DNA of 34,307 nucleotides. Source: Spirochaetales bacterium (GTDB lineage Bacteria; Spirochaetota; Spirochaetia; UBA9216). A model generated the notes under the pieces. The model made no database searches and had not been told where the DNA came from. It was given only the letters and a program-made list of their open reading frames with translations. The position numbers were made by a program, and so were the translations under genes. The first letter of the stretch is position 1. Each line of letters starts with the position of its first letter. The stretch is from contig QKCC01000254.1 in assembly GCA_003245835.1 (NCBI GenBank), positions 1 to 34,307 of the forward strand, in the 5' to 3' direction. Below, in pieces: positions 17,715-25,991 of this stretch.

Positions 17715-19508
17715 CTAATTCTTTTCTAATACAGCCCTTATTCTTCTGACGCCTGCGGATGAAGACTGCTCCTTCACTATTCTGAACCGTCCCATGCCGC
17801 CGGTATTTTCTACATGCGGGCCGCCGCAGACTTCCTTCGAAAAGTCCCCGATTGAGTAGACCTTGACCTGCTCTTCGTATTTATCGGCAAAAAACGCAAT
17901 AGCGCCCTCGGCCTTTGCCTTTTCAAGATTCATAATTTCCATTGTAACGGGCAGGTTGCGCTCTATCTGCTCGTTTACGATCGCCTCTACCCTGCTTATT
18001 TCTTCATCAGAAAGCTTGTCAGGGTGGTTAAAATCGAAGCGAAGTCTGTCTGTAGTAATATTACTGCCCTTCTGCATTACATGCTCTCCAAGCACTGTAC
18101 GCAGCGCCTTATGAAGCAGGTGGGTTGCGGTATGAAGGGCCGTCGTCAGCTCCGACTGATCGGCAAGACCGCCCTTGAATGTCTTTTCGGCGCCCTGCTT
18201 GGACATCTCCTGATGTTTTTTGAAGGCTGTGTCAAAGCCTTCGCGGTCCACCGTAAAGTCATGCTCGGCTGCGAGTTCTTCGGTAATTTCAATCGGAAAC
18301 CCGTAGGTGTCATACAGTTTAAACGCGAGCCTGCCGGGAATAATCCTTTTTGAGCTCTTCATCAGGTTGGGAAGAATTTTTTCGAACTCATGCTCACCCT
18401 TCTGGAGCGTCTTCAGGAATTTCTCTTCTTCGGCCTCAAGCTCTTTCAGAATGAAATCGCGCTTCTGCTCCAGCAGCGGATATACGCCGCTGTACATCTC
18501 AATAACCTTCGCGGCAATACGGCCGAGAAAGATCCCTTCGATACCAAGCTTGCGCCCGTGCCTCAATGCACGCCTTATAAGCCTTCGCAGAATATAACCC
18601 TGTCCGAGGTTAGACGGCGTTACACCCTGCTCGTCGCCGAGGATCATGGTGGAGGTTTTAACATGGTCCGTAATTATCCGGACGGACATATCACCCTCTT
18701 CAGAATCTCCATAGGCTACGGTGGCGACTTTCTCAACTTCCTTAATGAGGGGAACAAAAGATTCTGTTTCATAAACGGACTGCTTGCCCTGAAGTATGGC
18801 CGAGGTGCGTTCAATTCCCATACCGGTGTCGACGCACCTTCTTTCCATCTCTTTATAGCTGCCGTCGGCCTGCTTGTTGTACTGCATGAAAACATCGTTC
18901 CATACTTCAAAATACTTGCCGCAGTGGCAGCCGGGTTTACAGTCGGGTCCGCAGGCTTCACGCCCGGTGTCGATAAACATTTCAGAGTCAGGTCCGCACG
19001 GGCCGGTCAGCCCGGCAGGACCCCACCAGTTGTCTTCCTTCGGAAGAAAATAGATCCGCTCTTCGGGAATACCAAGCTCCCGCCAGATCCCGGCCGAGGT
19101 TTCATCGCGTTCGGCGTTTTCGTCACCGTCGAAAACCGTGACCGAAAGCTTGTCGATCGAAATTCCGAGCCACTCACTGCTGGTCAGAAATTCAAAACTC
19201 ATTCTGATTGCTTCGTCCTTGAAATAGTCGCCGAGCGACCAGTTCCCGAGCATCTCGAAGAAGGTCAGATGATGCGGATCACCTACTGCATCGATATCAC
19301 CCGTTCTTATACATTTCTGAAAATTCACCAGCCGTTTTCCGGCGGGATGGGTTTCTCCAAGTATATAGGGAACCAGCGGGTGCATGCCTGCGGTCGTAAA
19401 AAGTACAGTCGGATCGTTCTCGGGGATCAGCGACTTGCCCTTGATTTCCTGATGGTTTTTCGATTTGAAAAACTCTATGTATTTTGCTCGTAATTCGTTA
19501 CCTGTCAT
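17715..19508 (-). CDS. alaS: Alanyl-tRNA synthetase, short spirochaete form
   Basis: A 597-aa AlaRS. The class II core is seen as TTAGMHPLVPYILGE with FQKCIRTGDIDAVGDPHHLTFFEMLGNW, and Cys-rich CGPDCKPGCHCGKYFEVWNDVFMQY; this is followed by the tRNA-recognition region (GYILRRLIRRALRHG) and the editing domain with zinc ligands HTATH and CGGPH. The protein ends right after the editing domain: the C-terminal C-Ala/DHHA1 region that brings most bacterial AlaRS to about 870 aa is absent. Short AlaRS of about this length is known from spirochaetes such as Borrelia, so this is a lineage trait and not damage. It has its own near-leaderless promoter. Confidence 0.97.
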   Translation of the reverse strand: MTGNELRAKYIEFFKSKNHQEIKGKSLIPENDPTVLFTTAGMHPLVPYILGETHPAGKRLVNFQKCIRTGDIDAVGDPHHLTFFEMLGNWSLGDYFKDEAIRMSFEFLTSSEWLGISIDKLSVTVFDGDENAERDETSAGIWRELGIPEERIYFLPKEDNWWGPAGLTGPCGPDSEMFIDTGREACGPDCKPGCHCGKYFEVWNDVFMQYNKQADGSYKEMERRCVDTGMGIERTSAILQGKQSVYETESFVPLIKEVEKVATVAYGDSEEGDMSVRIITDHVKTSTMILGDEQGVTPSNLGQGYILRRLIRRALRHGRKLGIEGIFLGRIAAKVIEMYSGVYPLLEQKRDFILKELEAEEEKFLKTLQKGEHEFEKILPNLMKSSKRIIPGRLAFKLYDTYGFPIEITEELAAEHDFTVDREGFDTAFKKHQEMSKQGAEKTFKGGLADQSELTTALHTATHLLHKALRTVLGEHVMQKGSNITTDRLRFDFNHPDKLSDEEISRVEAIVNEQIERNLPVTMEIMNLEKAKAEGAIAFFADKYEEQVKVYSIGDFSKEVCGGPHVENTGGMGRFRIVKEQSSSAGVRRIRAVLEKN

Positions 19509-19516
19509 GGCTATAC

Positions 19517-19545
19517 ATAGTATTTATACATCAACCGAGTGTCAA
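19517..19545 (-). promoter_or_regulatory. Putative alaS promoter, near-leaderless geometry
   Basis: On the minus strand: consensus TTGACA (19545-19540), a 17-nt spacer, TACTAT (19522-19517), then 8 nt to the ATG at 19508. No Shine-Dalgarno is present in GTATAGCC before the ATG. Confidence 0.7.
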
Positions 19546-19600
19546 GCTCACCTGCTAATGATAAAGAATTCTGTTCACGGATACTTTTTTTCGAAATCGC

Positions 19601-19628
19601 TTACAATCATCAGGATCCGTGATAATGT
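19601..19628 (+). promoter_or_regulatory. Putative fapA-like promoter, leaderless geometry
   Basis: TTACAA (19601-19606), a 16-nt spacer and TAATGT (19623-19628), with 6 nt to the GTG at 19635. The boxes are less perfect than others in this window, but the spacing to the start codon is the same, and no Shine-Dalgarno is present. Confidence 0.5.
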
Positions 19629-19634
19629 ATAACC

Positions 19635-21239
19635 GTGATAAAAGAAAACCTGTTCGAGGTCTATTATAAAAGCAACTATGCATGCCTGACTGTTTACCCG
19701 GCGCCGGAGGAATCATCAAAACTCTACCCTGAAGATATTATCGGAAGACTCAAGGTTCTTGATATACGCGGTGCCCGAACGCAGACTATTCTTGACGCAA
19801 TCGAAGATGCGTCCGGGGTCCCGATCCCGCTGGTTCTATGGCCTGAAGGGAAGAAGCTCGGGCCGAAGATCAGTCTTCACATATCGGAAGACAGGCTCAC
19901 TGCATCGCTCATCATTCAGCCGGCCCGTCAGGGTGGTGAACCCCTTTCCGTCGAAATGCTTACCGACTTCCTTCATGACCACGAAATAAAATACGGCATA
20001 AGAAAAGATGTTCTCGAAACAGCAATACTCAGAAGATTATACGGCGAACCTGTTAAAGTTGCCTTCGGAACCCCGCCCGTCGACGAAAAACCCCCTCAAC
20101 CCGAATACACTTTCATTACCGAAAGGGGAAAACCCTTCAGGGAACTCGAGTTTATGAGAATTGATCTGAAGGAATTGAATTTCATCCAGAATAAGGCAGC
20201 AGGTGAACTTCTTGCGAGACTGCTGCCACCGCAGAGGCCCGAAGACGGCATCGATATTTTCGGCGATCCCGTTCCCGCAGAAAGAGGAGTTACAGCACCG
20301 CAGTTTGAGGCGGGAGACGGCGCGGTCCTGAGTGAAGACGGGAACAGTATCTTCGCGGCTGTTGAAGGCAACACGCGCCTCGACCGCGGAAAAGTCATTG
20401 TCGAACCGCTTATAAGCGTAGAGGATGTCGATTACTCAAACGGCAACATGGATTTCAACGGCTCGGTAGATATCCGAGGCAGAGTGGCCGACGGCTTTGT
20501 CCTCAACGCCCGCGGAGATATCCAGATCGGCAAATCGGTCAGCAGGGTTAACATAGCGTCGGAAGGTGACATCATCCTGAAAGCAGGAATCACCGGAAAC
20601 GATGAGGGGATTATTATCTGCGGCGGAGATCTGTACGCAAGGTATATTGAGAATGCGAGGATAATATGCCGCGGAAACATCTTCGTGGAAGAGGCCGTAA
20701 TGCATTCAAATGTACGCGCGGGGGGCGATATCATACTTGCAGGAAAGAGAGCTGAAATATTCGGAGGAAGGATTTTTTCAGCAGGCAGAATAAAATGTAA
20801 AAAGATAGGTTCCATTAACGAACCGGTAACGGAGCTGTTCCTGGGAACAGATCTCGATTCATATACAGCAATGGACGCCCTGCAGAAAACTGTTTCAAAT
20901 CACAGCCGCAGAGTCGACGATCTTGCTCTACAGATCCGGCAGATAAAGAACGCCAGGAAAAGCCAGCAGTCGGAGGTTTCGGCTGAAAAACTCGAAGCGG
21001 CGCTTGCGCAGCTTCAACAGGATTCAGAGACAGAAAACAGCAAACTCGGCAACACCCTCCGTGAACTTCACGATCTTAAGCGGGGAATTCAGCTTAATGA
21101 AAATTCAGAGGTTGAAGCAGACCAGCAGATCTTCGGCAATGTATACGTCTACTTCAACCATCTTAGATGGGAATCACCCGGCAAAGGCACCGGAAAGACG
21201 CGACTTATCGTGAAACAGGGAAAACTCCTCGAAAAGTGA
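19635..21239 (+). CDS. FapA family (DUF342) protein
   Basis: A 534-aa member of the FapA/DUF342 family. A mixed N-terminal region (about 1-170) leads to the conserved FapA N-domain (FRELEFMRIDLKELNFIQNKAAGELLARLLPPQRPEDGIDIFGDPVPA), then a repetitive right-handed beta-helix (about 255-390; VDIRGRVADGF, GDIQIGKSVSRVNIASEGDIILKAGITG), then a coiled coil (about 405-490) and a short C-terminal beta segment. FapA-family proteins have been linked to flagellar assembly and polar localisation in some bacteria, but the molecular role is unclear. Start is GTG at 19635, supported by the adjoining -10 box. Its 3' end overlaps the convergent small gene by 66 nt. Confidence 0.88.
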   Translation: MIKENLFEVYYKSNYACLTVYPAPEESSKLYPEDIIGRLKVLDIRGARTQTILDAIEDASGVPIPLVLWPEGKKLGPKISLHISEDRLTASLIIQPARQGGEPLSVEMLTDFLHDHEIKYGIRKDVLETAILRRLYGEPVKVAFGTPPVDEKPPQPEYTFITERGKPFRELEFMRIDLKELNFIQNKAAGELLARLLPPQRPEDGIDIFGDPVPAERGVTAPQFEAGDGAVLSEDGNSIFAAVEGNTRLDRGKVIVEPLISVEDVDYSNGNMDFNGSVDIRGRVADGFVLNARGDIQIGKSVSRVNIASEGDIILKAGITGNDEGIIICGGDLYARYIENARIICRGNIFVEEAVMHSNVRAGGDIILAGKRAEIFGGRIFSAGRIKCKKIGSINEPVTELFLGTDLDSYTAMDALQKTVSNHSRRVDDLALQIRQIKNARKSQQSEVSAEKLEAALAQLQQDSETENSKLGNTLRELHDLKRGIQLNENSEVEADQQIFGNVYVYFNHLRWESPGKGTGKTRLIVKQGKLLEK

Positions 21240-21455
21240 CGGACTCTTGCTGAGCGCCACAACAGCATCACCAAAGACCGGCATAACTACTGCCCTGCCT
21301 GGAAATCTTTGCCAGTCAAGAGCTTCTTCGCTTTTGAGAATAATATCTTTACCCTTAAGGGTTATCCATAAAGTCCCCTGCAAGCATTTAAGCGACATAC
21401 CCTTTTTGATTTTTATTCCGGACGGAACCCCGCTTTTCAAATTCTGAATAGTCAT
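21174..21455 (-). CDS. Small DUF2917-like protein
   Basis: A 93-aa soluble protein. The core (about residues 15-70) has a beta-rich pattern with GTLWIT and GRAVVMPVFGDAVVAL, resembling DUF2917 proteins of unknown function. The start was chosen at ATG 21455, which has a purine-rich GGGGGAG about 3 nt upstream; longer frames exist upstream but lack a ribosome site. It is divergent from the MocR-like regulator and overlaps fapA tail to tail by 66 nt. The family assignment rests on short motifs only. The 172 nt between it and the regulator start hold that gene's promoter and no other gene that I can see. Confidence 0.6.
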   Translation of the reverse strand: MTIQNLKSGVPSGIKIKKGMSLKCLQGTLWITLKGKDIILKSEEALDWQRFPGRAVVMPVFGDAVVALSKSPSLFEEFSLFHDKSRLSGAFAG

Positions 21456-21592
21456 ATACTCCCCCGCTTGTGTAAGCATGCAATGAATATGCACCCGGAG
21501 GGCGGACAAAAAAAGCACCAGTTGTATTTTTTTTAACGGATCAACAGCATCCGGGATCAAACTGTGTCCCCTTTAAACAACTGAATTGTGCC

Positions 21593-21621
21593 TTTTCGAC
21601 CCTGTTCAGATAATCTATAAT
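21593..21621 (+). promoter_or_regulatory. Putative promoter of the mocR-like gene, leaderless geometry
   Basis: A consensus -10 box TATAAT (21616-21621) ends 6 nt before the ATG at 21628. The -35 is poor: TTTTCG at a 17-nt spacing, or TTCGAC at 15 nt. A weak -35 would suit an activated or self-regulated promoter, as MocR proteins often control themselves or a neighbour. Confidence 0.5.
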
Positions 21622-21627
21622 GCAATT

Positions 21628-23067
21628 ATGGAACGGACCGCCCATTACGAAAGAAAAAAAGAAACGCTCTACGGCGAAGTTGCTGCAAAGATAGAACTTC
21701 AGATTCTGACGGGGACCTACCTTCAGGGAGAAAAGCTCCCGTCATTGCGCGACCTGAGCAGAAGACTCGGCATCAGTATCAACACCGCGCGAGAAGCCTA
21801 CGGAAACCTCGAGAGCCGGCGGATCATCAGGGGAATTCCTCAATCAGGCTATTATGTAAACAGCAGAGAAAGCAGTTCGGGATGCTGTTCGCTTGAAACC
21901 CCGAGGGTAATCGAGGACTCACCCATCACAAACTACAACAGCATGATGAATGAATTCCTTAAATCCGGAGAAAACCCGTTCTCGTCAGCCGTCTTCGATC
22001 TGGAATCGCTGCCGTATTCAAAAAAGCTTTACATGAGCCGCGAAGAACAGCTTAATATGGATCTTTTTAAATACCCTCCGCTTGCAGGGCTTCCCCAGCT
22101 GCGGCTCGAGATTGCCAGAAGAAGCCTCGATGCCGGAATCAGCGTCGGAGCTGACGATATCATTATCACCGAGGGCGGAATGGCCGGAATAGCTCTTGCG
22201 ATAAAGCACCTCACAAGCCCCGGAGACACCGTCGCACTCGAAAGCCCGTTTTATTACAACTTTTTATACCTGCTGAGGGAATTCGGACTGAAGGTAATTG
22301 AGATACCGATGAATCCCGATACAGGAATGAACCTCGATGTGCTTGAATTTGTGCTTGAACGTCACCCGGTAAAGGCTGTCATCTCGATTCCGACAAACAG
22401 CAACCCGATAGGCAGCTCTATGCCCGAAACAAACAAGCGCCGTCTTGTCGAGATGCTCGCAAAGAAAGATATAATGCTTCTCGAGGACGACATCTACGGA
22501 GACATCAGTTTCGGCGACTCGAGACCCCCGGCATGCAAGGCCTTCGATACAGAAGGCAATGTTATTCTATGCTCATCATTCGCAAAAAGCCTGGCGCCGG
22601 GACTGAGACTCGGCTGGATGATTCCGGGAAAATACTATGAAAAACTTCTTGCCGTAAAAACAATGACAAACGTGGCTACATCGGCGCCTTCACAGTATAT
22701 GGCCCTGAACTTTATAACAGGCGGGTACTATGACCGGCACCTGAGGCAGCTCAACAGGCTTGCTGAAGAAAAAATGACGGCACTCAGGTTTGCGGTAAGA
22801 ACTTTTTTTCCGCAGCGCACCCAGATGACTGATCCCGAAGGCGGATTCGTTCTGTGGATAACCCTGCCCGGCAGCGGTGACATGGATGAGGTTTTTCGCC
22901 GGTCAAGGGAAAAGGGTGTTGTTTTCACCCCAGGAAGCATTTTCAGCCTTGAAGGCCGATGGGACAACTGCCTGAGGCTGAACGCCGGACTTTACAGCAG
23001 CATTCATGAACAAAGCATCAGGGTCCTCGGCGGGATTATCAATGAGGTATGGGACTTCGGAGAATGA
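21628..23067 (+). CDS. MocR-type transcription regulator (GntR wHTH fused to class I aminotransferase)
   Basis: A 479-aa two-domain protein. The N-terminal winged helix (about 12-80) has the GntR signature LQGEKLPSLRDLSRRLGISINTAREAYGNLE. After a linker, an aminotransferase fold (about 120-475) carries PTNSNPIG, the D-x-YG pair in LEDDIYGD, the PLP-binding lysine K320 in SSFAKSLAPGLRLGW, and a C-terminal RLNAG. MocR proteins use PLP or its adducts as an effector sensor; some retain transaminase activity. The start at ATG 21628 is preferred over TTG 21586 because a perfect -10 lies 6 nt before it. The target is unknown; the divergent DUF2917-like gene is the closest candidate. Confidence 0.9.
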   Translation: MERTAHYERKKETLYGEVAAKIELQILTGTYLQGEKLPSLRDLSRRLGISINTAREAYGNLESRRIIRGIPQSGYYVNSRESSSGCCSLETPRVIEDSPITNYNSMMNEFLKSGENPFSSAVFDLESLPYSKKLYMSREEQLNMDLFKYPPLAGLPQLRLEIARRSLDAGISVGADDIIITEGGMAGIALAIKHLTSPGDTVALESPFYYNFLYLLREFGLKVIEIPMNPDTGMNLDVLEFVLERHPVKAVISIPTNSNPIGSSMPETNKRRLVEMLAKKDIMLLEDDIYGDISFGDSRPPACKAFDTEGNVILCSSFAKSLAPGLRLGWMIPGKYYEKLLAVKTMTNVATSAPSQYMALNFITGGYYDRHLRQLNRLAEEKMTALRFAVRTFFPQRTQMTDPEGGFVLWITLPGSGDMDEVFRRSREKGVVFTPGSIFSLEGRWDNCLRLNAGLYSSIHEQSIRVLGGIINEVWDFGE

Positions 23068-23090
23068 CGGCAGGGCTCGGCTGATATTCG

Positions 23091-24038
23091 TTAATAAAGC
23101 CTTTTAACGGTTATCAGATCATAGAATTTACCGGGCGGATTTTCATCCGACCAGCCCGGGCCGAAGATCGTCAGTTTGGCAGCCGCGGTTGCAGCGGCCA
23201 GCCTCAGGGCTTCATCATGCGGCCGCTCACGGGCAAGTCCTGCTATAAGCCCGCCCAGAAAGCTGTCGCCCGCGCCTACGGTACTCGCAACCGTTATCGG
23301 CGGAGCGGATGCCTCAAAAACGCCCTCCCGGGTATACAGCCGGCTTCCGGCCTCGCCCATCGACAGCGCTATCATTCCGACCTTTTCGAGCAGCCTTTTA
23401 CAAAGCCGGTCTGCGGCGGCAAGAGGCGATTCACCGTTTTGTTCACCGTCGCCGAAGGTTTCAATGATTTCATGAATATTCGGCTTTATCAGGTTCACAG
23501 CACCCGTATCTACCGCCCTGACAAGCGGCTCACCGGCTGCATCTACGGCGATAAATGCATTCTGCCCTACCCGCTTCACAAGCTCACCGTAAAAATCAGA
23601 GGCCAGCCCTTCCGGCAGGCTTCCGGAAATTATAATGTAATCGAAGCCGTGCAGCAGAAAATCGAATTTATCCAGAAACACATCGATATCTTTCTGCGGT
23701 AATCTGAAGCCGGGGAAATTTATGTCCGTGGTAATTTGCCGGCCGGAATCAGTAATCTTGATGCCTTCACGCGTATTCCCGTCGGTATAAACGAAACAAT
23801 CATTTATTCCGGATGAATTAAAATGCTCCCTGAAGATTGCCGCGTTTCCAAGCCCCAGGAAACCGGTCACTGAAGTCGGAACATTGAATTTTGCAGCTGC
23901 AGTCGCAACATTCACTCCCTTGCCTCCGGGGTCCCGCCGGCCGCCCGAGGCACGGTTGACATGGTCGATTTTAAAATTCGGAACATCTACAGTATAGTCA
24001 ATCGCCGGGTTCAGCGTTACGGTAAGGATTTTCTTCAT
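23091..24038 (-). CDS. PfkB-family hexose-phosphate kinase, 1-phosphofructokinase type
   Basis: A 315-aa ribokinase-fold sugar kinase. The N-terminal MKKILTVTLNPAIDYTVDVPNF and the GGKGVNVA box are typical of the 1-phosphofructokinase/tagatose-6-phosphate kinase branch, and the C-terminal catalytic motif is TVGAGDSFLGG (catalytic Asp D258). It likely phosphorylates fructose 1-phosphate or another hexose phosphate to the bisphosphate. No fructose PTS genes or DeoR regulator are adjacent, so the name fruK is not secure. It has its own near-leaderless promoter and is divergent from dtd with 66 nt between the start codons. Confidence 0.88.
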   Translation of the reverse strand: MKKILTVTLNPAIDYTVDVPNFKIDHVNRASGGRRDPGGKGVNVATAAAKFNVPTSVTGFLGLGNAAIFREHFNSSGINDCFVYTDGNTREGIKITDSGRQITTDINFPGFRLPQKDIDVFLDKFDFLLHGFDYIIISGSLPEGLASDFYGELVKRVGQNAFIAVDAAGEPLVRAVDTGAVNLIKPNIHEIIETFGDGEQNGESPLAAADRLCKRLLEKVGMIALSMGEAGSRLYTREGVFEASAPPITVASTVGAGDSFLGGLIAGLARERPHDEALRLAAATAAAKLTIFGPGWSDENPPGKFYDLITVKRLY

Positions 24039-24046
24039 AATACCCG

Positions 24047-24075
24047 ACTTTACCAGATGATACAGGCATAGTCAA
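24047..24075 (-). promoter_or_regulatory. Putative promoter of the pfkB-type gene, near-leaderless geometry
   Basis: On the minus strand: TTGACT (24075-24070), a 17-nt spacer, TAAAGT (24052-24047), then 8 nt to the ATG at 24038. No Shine-Dalgarno is present. Confidence 0.6.
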
Positions 24076-24104
24076 AATAAATATTTACAGTTAAACTGCT
24101 GGTC

Positions 24105-24557
24105 ATGAGATTTGTAATTCAGCGCGTGAAAAAGGCTTCGGTAACAATAAACGAGCAGCAGAGCAGAAGCATAGGACGGGGACTCATGGTCCTTGCAGGC
24201 ATAGGCAGGGATGACTCGGACGACGACATAGACTGGCTGTCGAAGAAACTCGTCAACCTCAGGATCTTTGAGGACGATGAAGGCAAAATGAACCTTTCGG
24301 TCCTCGATATCGGCGGTGAAATTATGATTGTCAGCCAGTTTACTCTTTACGCAACCACTAAAAAGGGAAACAGACCGGGGTTCAACGCTTCAGCGCCGCC
24401 CGAGACGGCAATTCCGCTCTATGAAAAACTGATTGCGCGCGTGGGCCAGGTAAGCGGCAAACCCCCGGTCCCCGGTGAGTTCGGCGCCGATATGGACATC
24501 GACATGATAAATCACGGCCCGGTCACTATAATAATCGATTCAAAAGCCCAGGAGTAG
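24105..24557 (+). CDS. dtd: D-aminoacyl-tRNA deacylase
   Basis: A 150-aa DTD that frees tRNA from mischarged D-amino acids and glycine. Both active-site motifs are present: SQFTLYA (around residue 77) and the Gly-cisPro motif in NHGPVTIIID near the C-terminus. The start MRFVIQRVKKASVT matches the family. No Shine-Dalgarno lies upstream. A -10-like TTAAAC (24091-24096) 8 nt before ATG and TAGTCA (24069-24074) upstream are too weak to call a promoter. The gene ends 30 nt from the convergent 64-aa gene. Confidence 0.96.
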   Translation: MRFVIQRVKKASVTINEQQSRSIGRGLMVLAGIGRDDSDDDIDWLSKKLVNLRIFEDDEGKMNLSVLDIGGEIMIVSQFTLYATTKKGNRPGFNASAPPETAIPLYEKLIARVGQVSGKPPVPGEFGADMDIDMINHGPVTIIIDSKAQE

Positions 24558-24587
24558 CATTGTCCAGCGTTCTGAAGACGTAACAGG

Positions 24588-24782
24588 TCAGACAGAGTGC
24601 TCCATATAACGGATTACACAGTCGATATCTATATAATCCAAATCGACAGCAATCTCACCGAAAAGTCGGGTGTCCCCGTCCTGCTGAATTTTCAGAACAG
24701 TTTTAACCTGGCTTTCAGTCATTTCACCCATTTTGACCATTCCGTCACCGATTCTTCCGTCTATGAGTTTTTCTAAATCCAT
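24588..24782 (-). CDS. 64-aa protein coupled to the FliG paralogue
   Basis: A short acidic protein, translated from ATG 24782, which lies inside the last codons of the FliG-like gene (10-nt overlap). A Shine-Dalgarno (AGAGG, 5 nt from ATG) supports it. The sequence has two related segments, LIDGRIGDGMVKMGEMTESQVKTVL and LFGEIAVDLDYIDIDCVIRYM. They recall the 'L-G-E-I-L-V-x-L-G-Y-I-x-x-x-x-L' repeat of the GspE/PilB N-terminal (MshEN) domain, which in some proteins binds c-di-GMP. That resemblance is by eye only. The coupling suggests a partner of the FliG-like protein. It could be overlooked because of its length. Confidence 0.7.
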   Translation of the reverse strand: MDLEKLIDGRIGDGMVKMGEMTESQVKTVLKIQQDGDTRLFGEIAVDLDYIDIDCVIRYMEHSV

Positions 24783-25957
24783 TTTTCCTCTCCGCGCGGT
24801 ATAACGACAGTTCCCTTCTGTTCAAGTTCCCGAAGGTATTCGACCATCTCCCTTGTCGATTTATCGACATCTGAACGCAGCATCTCGCCGAGGTGAAGGG
24901 ATTCCTCTTCGACAATGAGTCTTCTGCGCTCTGAAATACTTCCAAGAATCCTGTCTCTTATATTATCGGGTTTTCCCTTAATAATTACGGCAAGCTCTGA
25001 ATCGGCAAAATCCCTGAGAAGATACTGCACGTCTTTATCGTCCATCCGCAGTATCATATCGATGGTATAGATGCTGTCCTTTATTTCTTCAGCCAGAGCC
25101 CGGTTTGATTCAGTGATGTTCTCCAGTATTTTTTCTTCCGCTCTAAGATCCATGTGCTTCAGAATATCTGCGAGTACTGATTTACCGTCAATCTCTTCGG
25201 TTATGATTTCTCCCTGCGTCCTGATCCGGTCCCGGAACACTGCTTCCATTTTTTCTATTACGCCAGGTGCTACTTCACCCTGCCGGGCTATGCGCATAAC
25301 TATTTCCTGCCGGCTTTTGGCAGGCATTTCTGACAGTATCTTCGCCGATAATTTAGGTTCCAGAAACGACAAAACTGTACTGAGCACATACGGAGGTTCA
25401 TTTTTTAAAACGACGAGGATCTGCTCAGGATGCAATTCATCGAAAAAATCAAAAGGCTTTCTGCCGCCGAAGGGCAGTACCTTATTGAAAACCGCACTGC
25501 CTTTTTCTTTGCCGAAGGCCGAAAAGAGCATCTCGCGCGCCCGATCAGGCCCGCCCGTAACGGACCCGTCACCCTGAAGATTCCAGTCCTTCATACGTGA
25601 CGGTCTGACACCGGAAAAATCCTTCAGTATTTCCGATGATTCTTTCCTGTCGAGTTTTCTGACCTGTGCAATCTCTTTTACAATTTTTTCAATATCTTCG
25701 GATGAAAACTGCTTCAGCACCTCGGCAGCCTGGTCAGGGCCGATCAGAAGCAGAAACTTGGCAGCCTTTGAATATCCGGAACCTTTAACCGGCGCCTGAA
25801 CAGGCTCAGTTGCCGGCGCCTTCCGTGGGGTCGGCGGATGTATTGAGGATGTTTTCTGAACCTTGTTTACAGGTAGTTCTTTTTCAGTGTCTTCTGTTGA
25901 GGTCTTCAGAAAACCGCTTTTTCTATACGCAGCGGCTGCCCGATCGATTTTCTTCAT
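24773..25957 (-). CDS. FliG paralogue (flagellar motor switch protein family)
   Basis: A 394-aa FliG-family protein with an extra proline- and charge-rich N-terminal tail of about 60 residues. FliG N/M similarity begins at KAAKFLLLIGPDQAAEVLKQFSSEDIEKIVKEIA (65-98). The EHPQ motif of the middle domain reads ELHPEQILVVL (174-184). The C-terminal torque domain is recognisable from VLADILKHMDLRAEEKIL through IKDSIYTIDMILRMDDKDVQYLLRDF, where the conserved DD..Q.LLR core is kept, to the ending LRELEQKGTVVIPRG. Spirochaetes such as Borrelia have FliG1 and FliG2; the changed EHPQ motif and long tail suggest this is the accessory FliG1 type and not the main switch subunit. It is downstream of an EAL-domain gene, with its own promoter. 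Confidence 0.85.
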   Translation of the reverse strand: MKKIDRAAAAYRKSGFLKTSTEDTEKELPVNKVQKTSSIHPPTPRKAPATEPVQAPVKGSGYSKAAKFLLLIGPDQAAEVLKQFSSEDIEKIVKEIAQVRKLDRKESSEILKDFSGVRPSRMKDWNLQGDGSVTGGPDRAREMLFSAFGKEKGSAVFNKVLPFGGRKPFDFFDELHPEQILVVLKNEPPYVLSTVLSFLEPKLSAKILSEMPAKSRQEIVMRIARQGEVAPGVIEKMEAVFRDRIRTQGEIITEEIDGKSVLADILKHMDLRAEEKILENITESNRALAEEIKDSIYTIDMILRMDDKDVQYLLRDFADSELAVIIKGKPDNIRDRILGSISERRRLIVEEESLHLGEMLRSDVDKSTREMVEYLRELEQKGTVVIPRGEEKWI

Positions 25958-25962
25958 ACCTC

Positions 25963-25991
25963 ATAATAACAGCTGAATACCGCTTCTTCAA
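25963..25991 (-). promoter_or_regulatory. Putative promoter of the FliG paralogue
   Basis: On the minus strand: TTGAAG (25991-25986), a 17-nt spacer, TATTAT (25968-25963), then GAGGT directly before the ATG at 25957. GAGGT touches the start codon, too close to work as a Shine-Dalgarno. The -35 box overlaps the last codons of the EAL gene, so readthrough from that gene is also possible. Confidence 0.5.

Noticed and set aside
18390-19493. A 367-codon frame on the plus strand opposite alaS
   Set aside because: It lies fully inside a certain alaS gene, has no family motif and no ribosome site; it is a shadow.
24069-24096. Leaderless promoter for dtd
   Set aside because: TAGTCA and TTAAAC are too far from consensus to call, although the 8-nt distance to ATG would fit the pattern.
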